Shown here one piece after another: positions 54,957 through 63,174 of a DNA stretch of 64,000 nucleotides (position 1 is its first letter; the number at the start of each line of letters is the position of its first letter). Source of the DNA: Carboxylicivirga fragile (GTDB lineage Bacteria; Bacteroidota; Bacteroidia; Bacteroidales; Marinilabiliaceae). The stretch lies in NCBI GenBank assembly GCA_025499625.1, contig JAFMVD010000031.1, positions 1-64,000 of the forward strand. The letters run 5' to 3'. A program made the position numbers and the translations under genes. The notes beneath the pieces are model-generated. The model worked only from the letters and a program-made list of their open reading frames with translations. It searched no databases and was not told the origin of the DNA.

Positions 54957-54993
54957 TAAAAAGCCTGCAATCATTAGATGTGCAGGCTTTTTG
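54957..54993 (+). terminator. terminator of tRNA-Arg
   Basis: AAAAAGCCTGCA and TGCAGGCTTTTT form a 12-bp perfect stem. Confidence 0.93.
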
Positions 54994-55050
54994 TTGATAT
55001 TAGCAAGATCGCTATAAAATTTTTACAGCTTAAAAAATTGGTTATTTAAG

Positions 55051-55311
55051 TTATTGAAGGGCTTTTTCTATTTTTGCATCTGCAAAAAGAGTTGTCATCA
55101 CTACCGGATACTTAATATCAATAACTTTTTTCTTAATTTTCTTTGTTGACACTGTACCACTTGGACATAGACCTTGCTCTACTTCATGAATGTTATTTGA
55201 GGCTATTAACTCTCCGGTTTTACTGTATATCTCTAAAGTAAGATTGTATGTTAATTCTGTAGCCAACATCAATATATTAATAGATTTCGCATCAGATCGC
55301 CATTTTTTCAT
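55051..55311 (-). CDS. hypothetical protein, possibly part of a broken gene
   Basis: 86 aa. No signal peptide or known motif. Strand-rich (LTYNLTLEIYSKTGELIAS) with a KKIKKKVIDIKYPV stretch. It begins 20 bp inside the end of the next frame upstream, in another reading frame. The two together may be one frameshifted gene or two coupled genes. Nothing identifies the function. Confidence 0.35.
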   Translation of the reverse strand: MKKWRSDAKSINILMLATELTYNLTLEIYSKTGELIASNNIHEVEQGLCPSGTVSTKKIKKKVIDIKYPVVMTTLFADAKIEKALQ

Positions 55312-55552
55312 TATTACTAAAATTATAAATGTCAGCTTCCTGACTATTTAAATCTTTTGTGATAGTTTCTTTGGAGCTTGTGTAATTGGTTTTGATTTGT
55401 GAAATGGCATCGTTTGTTTCACAAATTTCCAGTCTAATTTGAAATGAAAAGATAAACGCCCAATTAATGGGATTTGTAGAAGAGAATTTTATAAATTCCG
55501 ACTTTAGTCGGTTAATAGTGAAAAAGTATATTTGAAAAGTAAGAGCCTCCAC
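55292..55552 (-). CDS. hypothetical protein, possibly part of a broken gene
   Basis: 86 aa. Hydrophobic and basic N-terminal part (MEALTFQIYFFTINRLKSEF), polar Thr/Ser/Asn-rich end. No known motif. Its last 20 bp overlap the start of the downstream frame. AT-rich codon use like nearby intergenic DNA makes it uncertain that this is a gene at all. Confidence 0.3.
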   Translation of the reverse strand: MEALTFQIYFFTINRLKSEFIKFSSTNPINWAFIFSFQIRLEICETNDAISQIKTNYTSSKETITKDLNSQEADIYNFSNNEKMAI

Positions 55553-55691
55553 GGTTTGAGTGAAAAATAATTAAGACGTTTTATTTTACACTCCTATTTT
55601 TACTCGAATATTTATCATTAATTTTACTCGAAAGATTCATAAAGCTAATGAATGGCCATTATCCATATTATTTTATCTTTAAACTAAATAA

Positions 55692-56813
55692 ATGATACTC
55701 CCTCATAAAACAAAAACACTTTCACTAAGAACACTAATGCTAGTGTTACTTGGCACTTTATTTATCAACACGATATCGGCTATTCAAAATAAGAAGAGCA
55801 GTAAACCCGACTCACTCAAGAAAGTGAAAATTGCGGCTATTCCAATCATCAATTACAACCCTTCGCAAGGATTAGTGATTGGAGCCATGGGGCAAGGTTT
55901 TTATAAACTTAATGCTAAGGATACCATCTCACCTTCTTCATCGAGTGGTATTTTCGGTATGTACACCACGAATAAAACCTACTTTGTTTCTCTTTTTCAA
56001 CGTTTGTATTTTAATGAAGATAAATGGCGCGGAATGTTTGCAGCCGGCTTTGGCCAAATGAACTTCCAGTTTTGGCAACAACTTCCCATCGAAGGAGGCA
56101 CCTTTATTGATTTTAACACCAATGCAAGTTTTGCTTTAGCTCGTATGGAACGAAAAGTTTACAAAGAATTATACGTGGGTCTGGAAGGCGTCATCTCACG
56201 GGCAGAAACGGAATATGATATTCCTGATTTCTTTCCCGACAGTCTTAGGTACGATAAGCGTAACATGAATAATTTAGGATTACTTTTAAACTTTGATAAA
56301 CGCGAACACCAAATGAACCCTTACTCGGGTTTTAATATCGCCTTCAAAAATAGCCTCTATGCCACATGGCTCAATAGTGGCAATGACTTTAACAAAACCG
56401 AACTGACCTACAATCATTACTACCAAATTAATAACGAACGTAACATTCTGGCTACTCGATTTAAAACAACAATAGCGTCAGGCGATGTTCCTTTTCAGGG
56501 ACAAAGTGTTGTTGGGAAAGATGACATAAGAGGCTATACAGCTGGCAAGCATCGCAACAATCAGGTTTATGCATTACAGACAGAGTACCGTTGGCGATTT
56601 TATAAGAAATTTGGCATGGTTGGTTTTGCAGGCGTCGCAAGTGCCGTAAATAATATCAAAGATATTCCCAAAAGTGAATTTCTTCCTGGAGCAGGCCTTG
56701 GCTTTCGATTTTTAATGTTGCCTTCCGAACGAATTAACGTTGGATTTGATATTGCAAAAGGAAAAGATGATTGGGGTTTGTATTTTAGAATTGGTGAATC
56801 ATTTGGAAGATAA
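55692..56813 (+). CDS. surface-antigen (D15/BamA-like) outer membrane protein
   Basis: 373 aa with a signal peptide (about 1-32), then amphipathic strands ending in LYFRIGESFGR. Features of the bacterial surface antigen (Omp85) barrel are seen: NLGLLLNFDKREHQMNPYSG, as split over strand and loop, and GQSVVGKDDIRGYTAGKHR, the VRGF/Y-type lock motif. No POTRA domain, so not BamA itself. The family in Bacteroidota is of unknown role. The MOSC gene follows at about 20 bp, probably in the same operon. Confidence 0.82.
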   Translation: MILPHKTKTLSLRTLMLVLLGTLFINTISAIQNKKSSKPDSLKKVKIAAIPIINYNPSQGLVIGAMGQGFYKLNAKDTISPSSSSGIFGMYTTNKTYFVSLFQRLYFNEDKWRGMFAAGFGQMNFQFWQQLPIEGGTFIDFNTNASFALARMERKVYKELYVGLEGVISRAETEYDIPDFFPDSLRYDKRNMNNLGLLLNFDKREHQMNPYSGFNIAFKNSLYATWLNSGNDFNKTELTYNHYYQINNERNILATRFKTTIASGDVPFQGQSVVGKDDIRGYTAGKHRNNQVYALQTEYRWRFYKKFGMVGFAGVASAVNNIKDIPKSEFLPGAGLGFRFLMLPSERINVGFDIAKGKDDWGLYFRIGESFGR

Positions 56814-56835
56814 TTTCTCCATTAATTTTATGTGC

Positions 56836-57639
56836 ATGCAAAAACTAAGCTTAAGTCAAATATACATTTACCCAATAAAATCGATGGGTGCAATTTCCCT
56901 TAAGGAATGTAAGTTGGATCGTTTTGGATTACTTCACGATAGACGCTGGATGGTGGTTGACACAGATGGCAACTTCCTGACCCAACGACAACATGCTGAA
57001 ATGTGCCTATTTGAAGTTAATCAGCTTGACGATGGCTTACAGATATTACATAAAAAACAAAGTCATATTGATATTAAAGTGCCCTTTGAACCACTAACAC
57101 AGAAAAGCATTGAAGTAACAGTTTGGAACGATAAGTGCAAAGCTATAATCGTGGACGAAAATATTGACAAGCAATTAAGTAGCATTTTTAAACAGCCTGT
57201 TCATCTGGTAAAGATGCCAGAATCTGAAATTCGTCAGGTAGATACAAGTTATACTCCCCAAGGTACAATTACTGCTTTTACCGATGGTTTTCCATTATTA
57301 ATGATCAGCCAGGAATCACTTGACTTATTAAACTCTAAACTTGAAAAACCAGTTGGGATGCTACGTTTTCGACCAAACCTTGTTATTACGGGTGGAGACG
57401 CTCACGTGGAAGATCAAAAAGCTAAATTTACCATTGATAGTTGTGTATTTGAAGGCGTAAAACCTTGTTCGCGTTGTGTCGTCACTACCATTGAACCTAA
57501 TACTGCTATAAAAAGACCAGAGCCATTACGTACTTTAACGCAATACCGCATTCAGGATGGAAAGGTCATGTTTGGTATGAATGTGTTTCATCACCACTCA
57601 AATTGCAGCATAAAAGTTGGTTCAAGCATCAATTATTAA
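56836..57639 (+). CDS. MOSC domain protein
   Basis: About 267 aa from MQKLSLSQIYIYPIKSM. An ATG two codons earlier (56830) is equally possible. A longer frame from 56740 overlaps the barrel gene and is rejected. N-terminal MOSC_N beta-barrel (YPIKSMGAISLKE) and C-terminal MOSC domain with the conserved Cys in VKPCSRCVVTTIEP. The family handles sulfur or molybdenum cofactor, as in YcbX and mARC proteins. No ferredoxin domain is attached. Cytoplasmic. Confidence 0.9.
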   Translation: MQKLSLSQIYIYPIKSMGAISLKECKLDRFGLLHDRRWMVVDTDGNFLTQRQHAEMCLFEVNQLDDGLQILHKKQSHIDIKVPFEPLTQKSIEVTVWNDKCKAIIVDENIDKQLSSIFKQPVHLVKMPESEIRQVDTSYTPQGTITAFTDGFPLLMISQESLDLLNSKLEKPVGMLRFRPNLVITGGDAHVEDQKAKFTIDSCVFEGVKPCSRCVVTTIEPNTAIKRPEPLRTLTQYRIQDGKVMFGMNVFHHHSNCSIKVGSSINY

Positions 57640-57642
57640 TCA

Positions 57643-58764
57643 CTAGGTCAATCTGAAAAAAGATAATTTCTTTATTAGTTCCGAAGCCTGATCGGATAAT
57701 TGATTTGAGGTGGAAGACATTTCCTCCGAGATTGCAGCGTTGCTTTGTGTTGTAGTGTTAATATCGTGAATAGCCGAATTAATCTGAGAAGCACCTTGCG
57801 ATTGTTCCTGACTCGATGAGCTTATCTCCGACACTAATTCCTCATTTTTCTTTATCAATGGTAAGGTTTCTTGTAATTTGGCCATGGCATCTTCAGCCAC
57901 ATCATTTCCATCTTTGGTAAAGGCTTCTATTTCCTGTGCGGCTTTTTTACTGCGCTCAGCCAACTTACGAACTTCACCAGCAACCACACCAAATCCCTTA
58001 CCTTCATCACCGGCTCGCGATGCTTCAACCGCAGCATTTAAAGCTAGTAGATTAGTTTGTACGGCTATCTCGTCAATCACCTTTATTTTTTCACTAATCT
58101 GTTGCATGGTCAAAAGCGCCTTCTTGGTCTTTTCAAAACTTTCTAAAACCGATTGATTTGTTACTGTAGAATTTGATTTTGTTTCACCCGCATTTTGGGC
58201 ATTGGCATCAATGTTCGAAGCCATCTCTTCCATCGATGACGATATTTCCTCAACACCAGCGGCTTGTTGGTTCGCTCCACTTGCTAAATCACGAGCTGTT
58301 GAACTGATTGTTTCGCCCATTTGATTAACTTGATTAGCCGAGGTTTCAACTTCTTTTATAACGCCACTAATATTTTGTTGCAACATTTCGATGGATTCAT
58401 GTATGGTCAAAATTTCACCTTTCAATAATCCGTTAAATTCCTTGTGAGCCGACGAAATATTGCCTTTAGCAATCTCGCGCAATTGCTGCGTAATTCTTTG
58501 TAAGGGGCGTTTCACTTGTAAAAACACAAGGTATTGTAAAATTATGGTCACTATTACACCCACTAATAAGGCCACCCAAATCGGAAATTTCTCAGGGTTG
58601 TCATAATGAATACGGCTATTCACAACTGTGTAAAACACATTTATCATCCACAGTGCGCCAATTTTAAAGAAGATACTATTCTTAAATAAAGCCTTTAGAA
58701 CAAAATAGCCAACAACGCCAACTATAATTCCTATAACCGCCAATCTTAAAACAACTGATTCCAT
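57643..58764 (-). CDS. methyl-accepting chemotaxis protein without a sensor domain
   Basis: 373 aa. Three hydrophobic segments (about 6-25, 33-48 and 65-87) with only short loops between them, then HAMP-like and MCP signalling domain with the conserved tip ([21 protein letters not shown], split). No periplasmic domain, so it may sense membrane or cytoplasmic state. No che genes are nearby. It ends 3 bp from the convergent MOSC gene. Confidence 0.92.
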   Translation of the reverse strand: MESVVLRLAVIGIIVGVVGYFVLKALFKNSIFFKIGALWMINVFYTVVNSRIHYDNPEKFPIWVALLVGVIVTIILQYLVFLQVKRPLQRITQQLREIAKGNISSAHKEFNGLLKGEILTIHESIEMLQQNISGVIKEVETSANQVNQMGETISSTARDLASGANQQAAGVEEISSSMEEMASNIDANAQNAGETKSNSTVTNQSVLESFEKTKKALLTMQQISEKIKVIDEIAVQTNLLALNAAVEASRAGDEGKGFGVVAGEVRKLAERSKKAAQEIEAFTKDGNDVAEDAMAKLQETLPLIKKNEELVSEISSSSQEQSQGASQINSAIHDINTTTQSNAAISEEMSSTSNQLSDQASELIKKLSFFRLT

Positions 58765-58931
58765 AAAAACAATTTATAAAAGACAATAGTGCTCTAACAA
58801 ATATAACAATAATAACACTTATCTCTGCTTAGGCTTATAATTTTTCCTACAATTACCATCTAACGCAAGATGTATAGTTGTTAAAGCACCTTATTACGTC
58901 ATGCAACACCAATAGTTACAGTTTATTCCAT

Positions 58932-58963
58932 AAAAAAAGCGGCTACCAAAATATGGCAACCGC
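58932..58963 (-). terminator. terminator of the KKAC-repeat gene
   Basis: GCGGCTACCA and TGGCAACCGC pair over 10 bp with two G-U wobbles in the minus-strand transcript, followed by seven T there. Both wobbles pair only in that orientation. Confidence 0.8.
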
Positions 58964-58986
58964 TCCCTTATGTTATTTGAAAGAAA

Positions 58987-59211
58987 TTATCCTTTCTTCT
59001 CTTCTTTCTTTGCACATTCTTTTTTCTTGTCACATGCTTTCTTCTCGTCGCAAGCTTTCTTTTCAGAACAAGCTTTTTTCTCAGAACATGCTTTCTTTTC
59101 ACATGCTTTTTTCTCCTTTTTTACAGGCTCTTGTGGAGCAGATGCGATAGCAGGTGAAGCAATAGCTAATGTAAATACAAATAATACAGATAGAATTAAA
59201 GTCCTTTTCAT
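58987..59211 (-). CDS. exported Cys/Lys-repeat peptide (KKAC repeats)
   Basis: 74 aa. Signal peptide (about 1-24, with SPAIASA end), then a mature part of about 50 residues made of KKAC-type units: EKKAC, EKKAC, SEKKAC, SEKKAC, DEKKAC, DKKKEC. It holds six cysteines, mostly six residues apart, with Lys and Glu almost everywhere else. No hydrophobic core, so it likely stays unfolded unless it binds metal or forms disulfides. The DNA repeat of about 18 bp behind it suggests growth by unit duplication. It is divergent from a Cys-bearing kinase and regulator. Function unknown. Confidence 0.75.
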   Translation of the reverse strand: MKRTLILSVLFVFTLAIASPAIASAPQEPVKKEKKACEKKACSEKKACSEKKACDEKKACDKKKECAKKEEKKG

Positions 59212-59257
59212 AATAGTGAAATTAAAATTGTTAAATATGTTTTTAATTTTGACAATA

Positions 59258-59265
59258 CAAATCTA
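59258..59265 (-). promoter_or_regulatory. -7 box of the KKAC-repeat gene
   Basis: Reads TAGATTTG on the minus strand, matching TAnnTTTG, with no -33 box. The GTTA repeat cluster lies 22-60 bp upstream of it. Confidence 0.5.
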
Positions 59266-59285
59266 TTGTGCTCTGATGTAAAAGT

Positions 59286-59324
59286 ACGTTATCATCTTGT
59301 TAATCGTTGTTAACAGGATGTTAA
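59286..59324 (+). promoter_or_regulatory. four direct GTTA repeats, likely response-regulator operator
   Basis: ACGTTAT (59286), TTGTTAA (59297), TTGTTAA (59307) and ATGTTAA (59318). The GTTA cores are 11, 10 and 11 bp apart, one turn of the helix each, which is how OmpR/PhoB regulators bind. The cluster sits between the two divergent -7 boxes, 27 bp before the kinase one, where a -33 box is missing. Confidence 0.6.
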
Positions 59325-59351
59325 AATCGGACAAGTAAGTCTTTTAATGAG

Positions 59352-59359
59352 TAAATTTG
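59352..59359 (+). promoter_or_regulatory. -7 box of the kinase/regulator operon
   Basis: TAAATTTG matches TAnnTTTG. No -33 TTTG at 18-20 bp. The repeats end 27 bp upstream, which suits activator-dependent transcription. Confidence 0.55.
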
Positions 59360-59380
59360 TCCTAATCATACACTTATGAA

Positions 59381-60619
59381 ATGATCAAACTAAAAAACAA
59401 CAAGCTTCTATCTATCGCCACCTTTGTAGCTTTGGCCGTTTTACTCTTGATTCAAGTGCGTTTTGTGTTAAAATCAGCACGACTTGAAGAGCAGAATTTT
59501 AATCATCGTGTGGTAATGGCATTGAAAGATTCCCGCGATGAAATTGGTCGCCGACTCTGTTCTGATATGAACCGCTTTTTGTGTGGTAAAGATTGCCCTA
59601 ATGCTATTCGTCACACTAAAAACGCAGAGGTGGATAGTATTATACGCGCCAATTTATGTATTTACCAACTGCCACTTGAGTTTACCTTTGAACTTAACGA
59701 CGACAATCCTATAACTGAAAACACTAAGTTTTTCGGGGTTAAGTATTACCAGCAATCCTTGAACGGATTACTTCAACAAGAGGGCATAGGCATACGACTT
59801 GAATTCCCCGATAGAAATATGTTCCTAATGGCGCAAATGCGTGGTTTATTTATTGTATCAATCATAGTTATTCTGTTCTTGGTTGCATCTTACATCATTT
59901 TATTAAGATCAATGAAAAGTGAACAGCTACAAATGGCACGCACTAAAGAATTTGTGAATAACATGTTGCATGAGTTTCAAACACCATTGGCAAATATTCG
60001 CTTAGCCGCGAATTTAATACGTAAAAAAAACAAACCTTCCTCGGAAGTAAAGACCGATGAGTATACGCAGGTAATTTTAAACGAATACCAGCGAATGCAC
60101 GAGCATGTGGATAACATTCTGAAAATATCCTGCGATTCGCCTGATAAATGTGAAAAGAACATTGTTGACATGAAGCCTATAATTGAAGAAGTAGCTTCAT
60201 CGTATAACTACAGAATTAACGATGCTGGTGGTGTTCTTCACGTTGATTTAAAAGCACAGGATCATCATATTTTCAGCAATAATGGTCGTTTCTCACAAGT
60301 TGTATCTAACCTGCTCGACAACGCCATTAAATACAGCAAGGAGAAACCTGAAATAACAATTGAATCCGAATCAAGCAATACCTCATTAAAAATAAGCATT
60401 GCCGACAAAGGCATTGGTATCGAGAAAAAGAATTTAGCACATATATTTGACCAATACTATCGAGTGGGCACAGGTGATGTGCATAATGTTAAGGGCTTTG
60501 GACTTGGATTGAACTTTGTGAAAAAAGTGATTGAAGAACACAAGGGAAGCATTAAAGTAGAAAGCGAACCAGGAGTTGGGACAACATTTATCATTTTTAT
60601 ACCTTTAGCACATGGCTAA
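59381..60619 (+). CDS. sensor histidine kinase with Cys-bearing periplasmic domain
   Basis: 412 aa. TM1 at about 10-29, a periplasmic domain (about 30-155), TM2 at about 160-178. The periplasmic domain has four cysteines, in RRLCSDMNRFLCGKDC and ANLCIYQ. HisKA with His in NMLHEFQTPLANIRL, HATPase with N-box LLDNAIKYS and GFGLGLNFV. The layout resembles Bacteroides RprX-type kinases. The regulator gene overlaps its end by 8 bp. The cysteines could sense redox state or a metal, or bond with the KKAC peptide. That is inference. Confidence 0.9.
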   Translation: MIKLKNNKLLSIATFVALAVLLLIQVRFVLKSARLEEQNFNHRVVMALKDSRDEIGRRLCSDMNRFLCGKDCPNAIRHTKNAEVDSIIRANLCIYQLPLEFTFELNDDNPITENTKFFGVKYYQQSLNGLLQQEGIGIRLEFPDRNMFLMAQMRGLFIVSIIVILFLVASYIILLRSMKSEQLQMARTKEFVNNMLHEFQTPLANIRLAANLIRKKNKPSSEVKTDEYTQVILNEYQRMHEHVDNILKISCDSPDKCEKNIVDMKPIIEEVASSYNYRINDAGGVLHVDLKAQDHHIFSNNGRFSQVVSNLLDNAIKYSKEKPEITIESESSNTSLKISIADKGIGIEKKNLAHIFDQYYRVGTGDVHNVKGFGLGLNFVKKVIEEHKGSIKVESEPGVGTTFIIFIPLAHG

Positions 60620-61298
60620 AATTCTTTTAGTAGAAGATGATGTAAGCATGGGCTTTTTGCTGGTTGATTTTTTAGAATCAAACGGTTTTGATGTGAAACT
60701 GTACAAGGATGGTCTCAAAGGCTTAGAGGCGTTCAAGAATGGTAGTTATGACTTTTGTATTCTCGATGTTATGCTTCCTGGCTTAGATGGTTTTAGCATT
60801 GCCGAACACATTCGAAAAATTAACACGCAAGTACCTATTATCTTTCTGACAGCCCGTTCGATGAAGCAAGATAAAATTAAAGGATTTGCTCTGGGTGTTG
60901 ATGATTACGTTACTAAACCATTCGATGAGGACGAATTACTTTGTCGAATTCATGCAATTCTAAACCGTATTAATACAGAAGAAAACGTTACGACTGATAA
61001 AAATGTAAATTGTCAGATTGGAAGTTTTAAATTCGATTCGGAGAATCAGATTCTTGTCAACGGTTCCGACTCTAGAAGATTAACTCAGAAAGAGAGTATG
61101 GTATTAAACATCTTATGCCAATCGATAAATAACATCGTAAAACGCGAAGATATACTCATTGCGATTTGGGGAGAGAATGACTATTTCCACGGAAGAAGCT
61201 TAGATGTTTTTATAGCTAAACTTCGAAAATACCTTAAGGATGATTCAAGTGTGAGTATTGAAAATGTGCCGAAAGTAGGATTCGTACTCAACGCGTAA
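60612..61298 (+). CDS. OmpR-family response regulator
   Basis: 228 aa. Receiver with E8/D9/D10 and phosphoacceptor Asp in CILDVMLPGLDG, Lys in VTKPFDEDE, then a winged-helix DNA-binding domain (about 130-227: LTQKESMVLNILCQ, RSLDVFIAKLRKYL). It overlaps the kinase by 8 bp, so the pair is coupled. The direct repeats upstream of the operon are its likely binding site, giving autoregulation and control of the KKAC peptide. Confidence 0.95.
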   Translation: MAKILLVEDDVSMGFLLVDFLESNGFDVKLYKDGLKGLEAFKNGSYDFCILDVMLPGLDGFSIAEHIRKINTQVPIIFLTARSMKQDKIKGFALGVDDYVTKPFDEDELLCRIHAILNRINTEENVTTDKNVNCQIGSFKFDSENQILVNGSDSRRLTQKESMVLNILCQSINNIVKREDILIAIWGENDYFHGRSLDVFIAKLRKYLKDDSSVSIENVPKVGFVLNA

Positions 61299-61302
61299 AT
61301 AA

Positions 61303-61375
61303 AAGAGCTTGTCCAAAAGCAACTATACTAAGTGTTTACTGAGATGCTCGTTCTGTGTTTTTGGACAAACTCTTA
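61303..61375 (-). terminator. long-loop inverted repeat, likely terminator of ybaK-like gene
   Basis: AAAGAGCTTGTCCAAAA and TTTTGGACAAACTCTT pair over about 16 bp around a 39-nt loop. The one odd pair is a G-U wobble only in the minus-strand transcript, which also has a T-run. It lies between the regulator (+) and YbaK gene (-). A small mobile repeat is the alternative. Confidence 0.55.
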
Positions 61376-61395
61376 CTCACTATTTACCTTATCGA

Positions 61396-61875
61396 TTAGG
61401 CATCGGCAAATGCCATCCTTGAAACTTTCACAACTGTGGGATGCACCAGTTTCTGGTAATCTTTGTAAGTCATCTGAATCAGCTCTGAATGATTACAGGC
61501 ATTAAAGGCAATGTTTTCATCTTCGGTTAATTTTTCTGCTACAAAAACTTCCATATTATACAGATTGCCAAAAGGTGGCTGAGCACCAACTTCACAATCC
61601 TTAAACACATCTTTAAATTCCATTTCTGTGGCCAGGCGCACATCTCTTGCTCCAGTGGCACGACGCAGTTCATTTAAGTCAACCTGATACGAAGCAGGCA
61701 AAACGGTCATGCACATTTTACCATCGATCCTTACCATTACTGTTTTTGCAATCTCATTTCCCGAAATATGCGAATAAGCAGCCGTTTTCTGAGCGGTATA
61801 GGCCCTTGAATGCACGATACGCTTATAGTTAATCTTTTGATGGTTTAAATATTCTTCTAATTGTGTTAGTGGCAT
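61396..61875 (-). CDS. YbaK/EbsC-type aminoacyl-tRNA deacylase
   Basis: 159 aa, the free-standing editing domain that hydrolyses mischarged tRNA, such as Cys-tRNA-Pro in YbaK. The catalytic Lys is in ISGNEIAKTVMVRIDG. GAQPPFGNLYNMEVF is the typical PPFG segment. Cytoplasmic. Which tRNA it edits cannot be read. Single gene with a convergent neighbour. Confidence 0.88.
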   Translation of the reverse strand: MPLTQLEEYLNHQKINYKRIVHSRAYTAQKTAAYSHISGNEIAKTVMVRIDGKMCMTVLPASYQVDLNELRRATGARDVRLATEMEFKDVFKDCEVGAQPPFGNLYNMEVFVAEKLTEDENIAFNACNHSELIQMTYKDYQKLVHPTVVKVSRMAFADA

Positions 61876-62075
61876 AGCATTGTACTCCTATTTAGTTAGT
61901 GATTATACAATTAAAAAAGCAAGTAGAATTTACGACAGAAATAAGCTTGTGTAAATAGCTTTAATGCAAAAAATGAAGAGATATTAAGTATTTAATCGAA
62001 ACCAATAAAGATCAAATAATCCACAGCCAGCCATTTTTGTTTTCGATGAATTTATAGCACTTTTGTGAAAAATGA

Positions 62076-62465
62076 ATGAAGATGGGAAAAGGGAAGCAAA
62101 TGACGAAAGAAGAACTCCATTTTTTAGGAATTAAAGTGGTGTATAAAGATATGGTTGACAAAGGTTACAAAGTACTGAATGTACGAAACGAAACGGATGT
62201 TAACCCACAAATATTGGCATCGAAAGATGATAAACGCTACTTCATTGTTGTTCGCACTACACCTTATCCTGAAATGGGCATTCTTTTACCAACTTTGGCC
62301 GCTGAAGTAATGCACCACGCAACAAAACACAATGCGACATGTTTATTTGCCAGTGTAGGCATAGCTAATGCCAATGGCGAAACTGAAGAAGAAATGAGTA
62401 AACCTGAATTAAACGGTGAATATTACATCAACTACAAAGGCCTTCAATCCTTTCCAAGTTATTAA
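62076..62465 (+). CDS. conserved-looking cytoplasmic protein of unknown function
   Basis: 129 aa, or about 121 from the Met at 62100 (MTKEELHFLG). A mixed alpha-beta pattern: a DVNPQILASKDDKRYFIVVRT strand-turn-strand and a hydrophobic helix. No catalytic motif or signal peptide. The next gene begins 2 bp after its stop, so they share a transcript. Confidence 0.65.
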   Translation: MKMGKGKQMTKEELHFLGIKVVYKDMVDKGYKVLNVRNETDVNPQILASKDDKRYFIVVRTTPYPEMGILLPTLAAEVMHHATKHNATCLFASVGIANANGETEEEMSKPELNGEYYINYKGLQSFPSY

Positions 62466-62467
62466 TT

Positions 62468-63121
62468 ATGAAGAAATACTTAAACGATTTTTTAGTCTTT
62501 TACCGTAAATACCGTTGGTGGGTAATTGGTGGTTTGTTCTTTCTTTTAATGATGCAAATTTGCAGTCAAGGAGGGAGAGTTAACCAAAGTTTGGATGTGA
62601 AGAAGGAAGTGGTGCAATCGGAAGAGATTGTTGATGACGGATTATTACAGCCACTTGGTGCGTCGCGAAATGAAGATATTAAACCGCAGCAAAACCCAAG
62701 TCTAAATTCAATCTTCATACTCGTTATTTTTGGTTTGCTATTTTACATCGCCATGAAACGTGGTTTATTTAAAAAGTTTGCTCCTTCAATTGTTTGGGTG
62801 ACATTGGGGCTAAAGCGATTAAATAATCAGCGCCTGGCTAAAATTGGCATTGTTAATCAAACCAAGGAAAGTAAAACTTTTCAGGCACCTGTTATTGTAT
62901 TTGCAGGTATTGGTCAGAAAACAAAACGATTTAAACTTAAGACCAATCTTAACAGTGTGTTTCCCTTGACCCTTACACCTGGCACCTCGCATCAATTAAC
63001 CATTAATATTGACCAATTTCGAACAAAGGCCAACTTAACTAATTCATATAAGTTAGTAAAAATTGAAGTTGAATCGGATGGTGTAAAAGAGCATTCTTCG
63101 TTTTGGAAGTTTTTATTTTAG
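62468..63121 (+). CDS. membrane protein of unknown function
   Basis: 217 aa. Helix at about 17-31, a linker rich in polar residues, a second helix at about 78-95, then a soluble C-terminal domain of about 110 residues, probably beta-rich (KTFQAPVIVFAGIGQ, PLTLTPGTSHQLTINI). Two hydrophobic segments put both ends on the same side. It follows the 129-aa gene by 2 bp. No family recognised. Confidence 0.65.
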   Translation: MKKYLNDFLVFYRKYRWWVIGGLFFLLMMQICSQGGRVNQSLDVKKEVVQSEEIVDDGLLQPLGASRNEDIKPQQNPSLNSIFILVIFGLLFYIAMKRGLFKKFAPSIVWVTLGLKRLNNQRLAKIGIVNQTKESKTFQAPVIVFAGIGQKTKRFKLKTNLNSVFPLTLTPGTSHQLTINIDQFRTKANLTNSYKLVKIEVESDGVKEHSSFWKFLF

Positions 63122-63162
63122 TAAGCAAAATGCTTTTAAGCTTATTATAACTTGAAAGAAAT

Positions 63163-63170
63163 TATATTTG
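63163..63170 (+). promoter_or_regulatory. -7 box 4 bp before the TlpA-like gene
   Basis: TATATTTG matches TAnnTTTG and ends 4 bp before the start codon, the same spacing as at recO. No -33 box is seen, so this is weaker. Confidence 0.35.
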
Positions 63171-63174
63171 TGAA

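Noticed and set aside
56740..56835. Longer start for the MOSC gene
   Set aside because: It lies inside the end of the outer membrane barrel gene. The Met at 56836 or 56830 gives a normal MOSC_N beginning.
59010..59110. Possible CRISPR array
   Set aside because: The roughly 18-bp units are contiguous with no spacers and encode a regular peptide.
58878..59281. Plus-strand frames opposite the KKAC-repeat gene
   Set aside because: Their Phe/Ser/His repeats are the mirror of the KKAC codons, while the minus frame has a good signal peptide, promoter and terminator.
61303..61375. Small mobile element (MITE)
   Set aside because: It has paired ends of 16 bp, but no target duplication is visible and its position and T-run fit a terminator between convergent genes.
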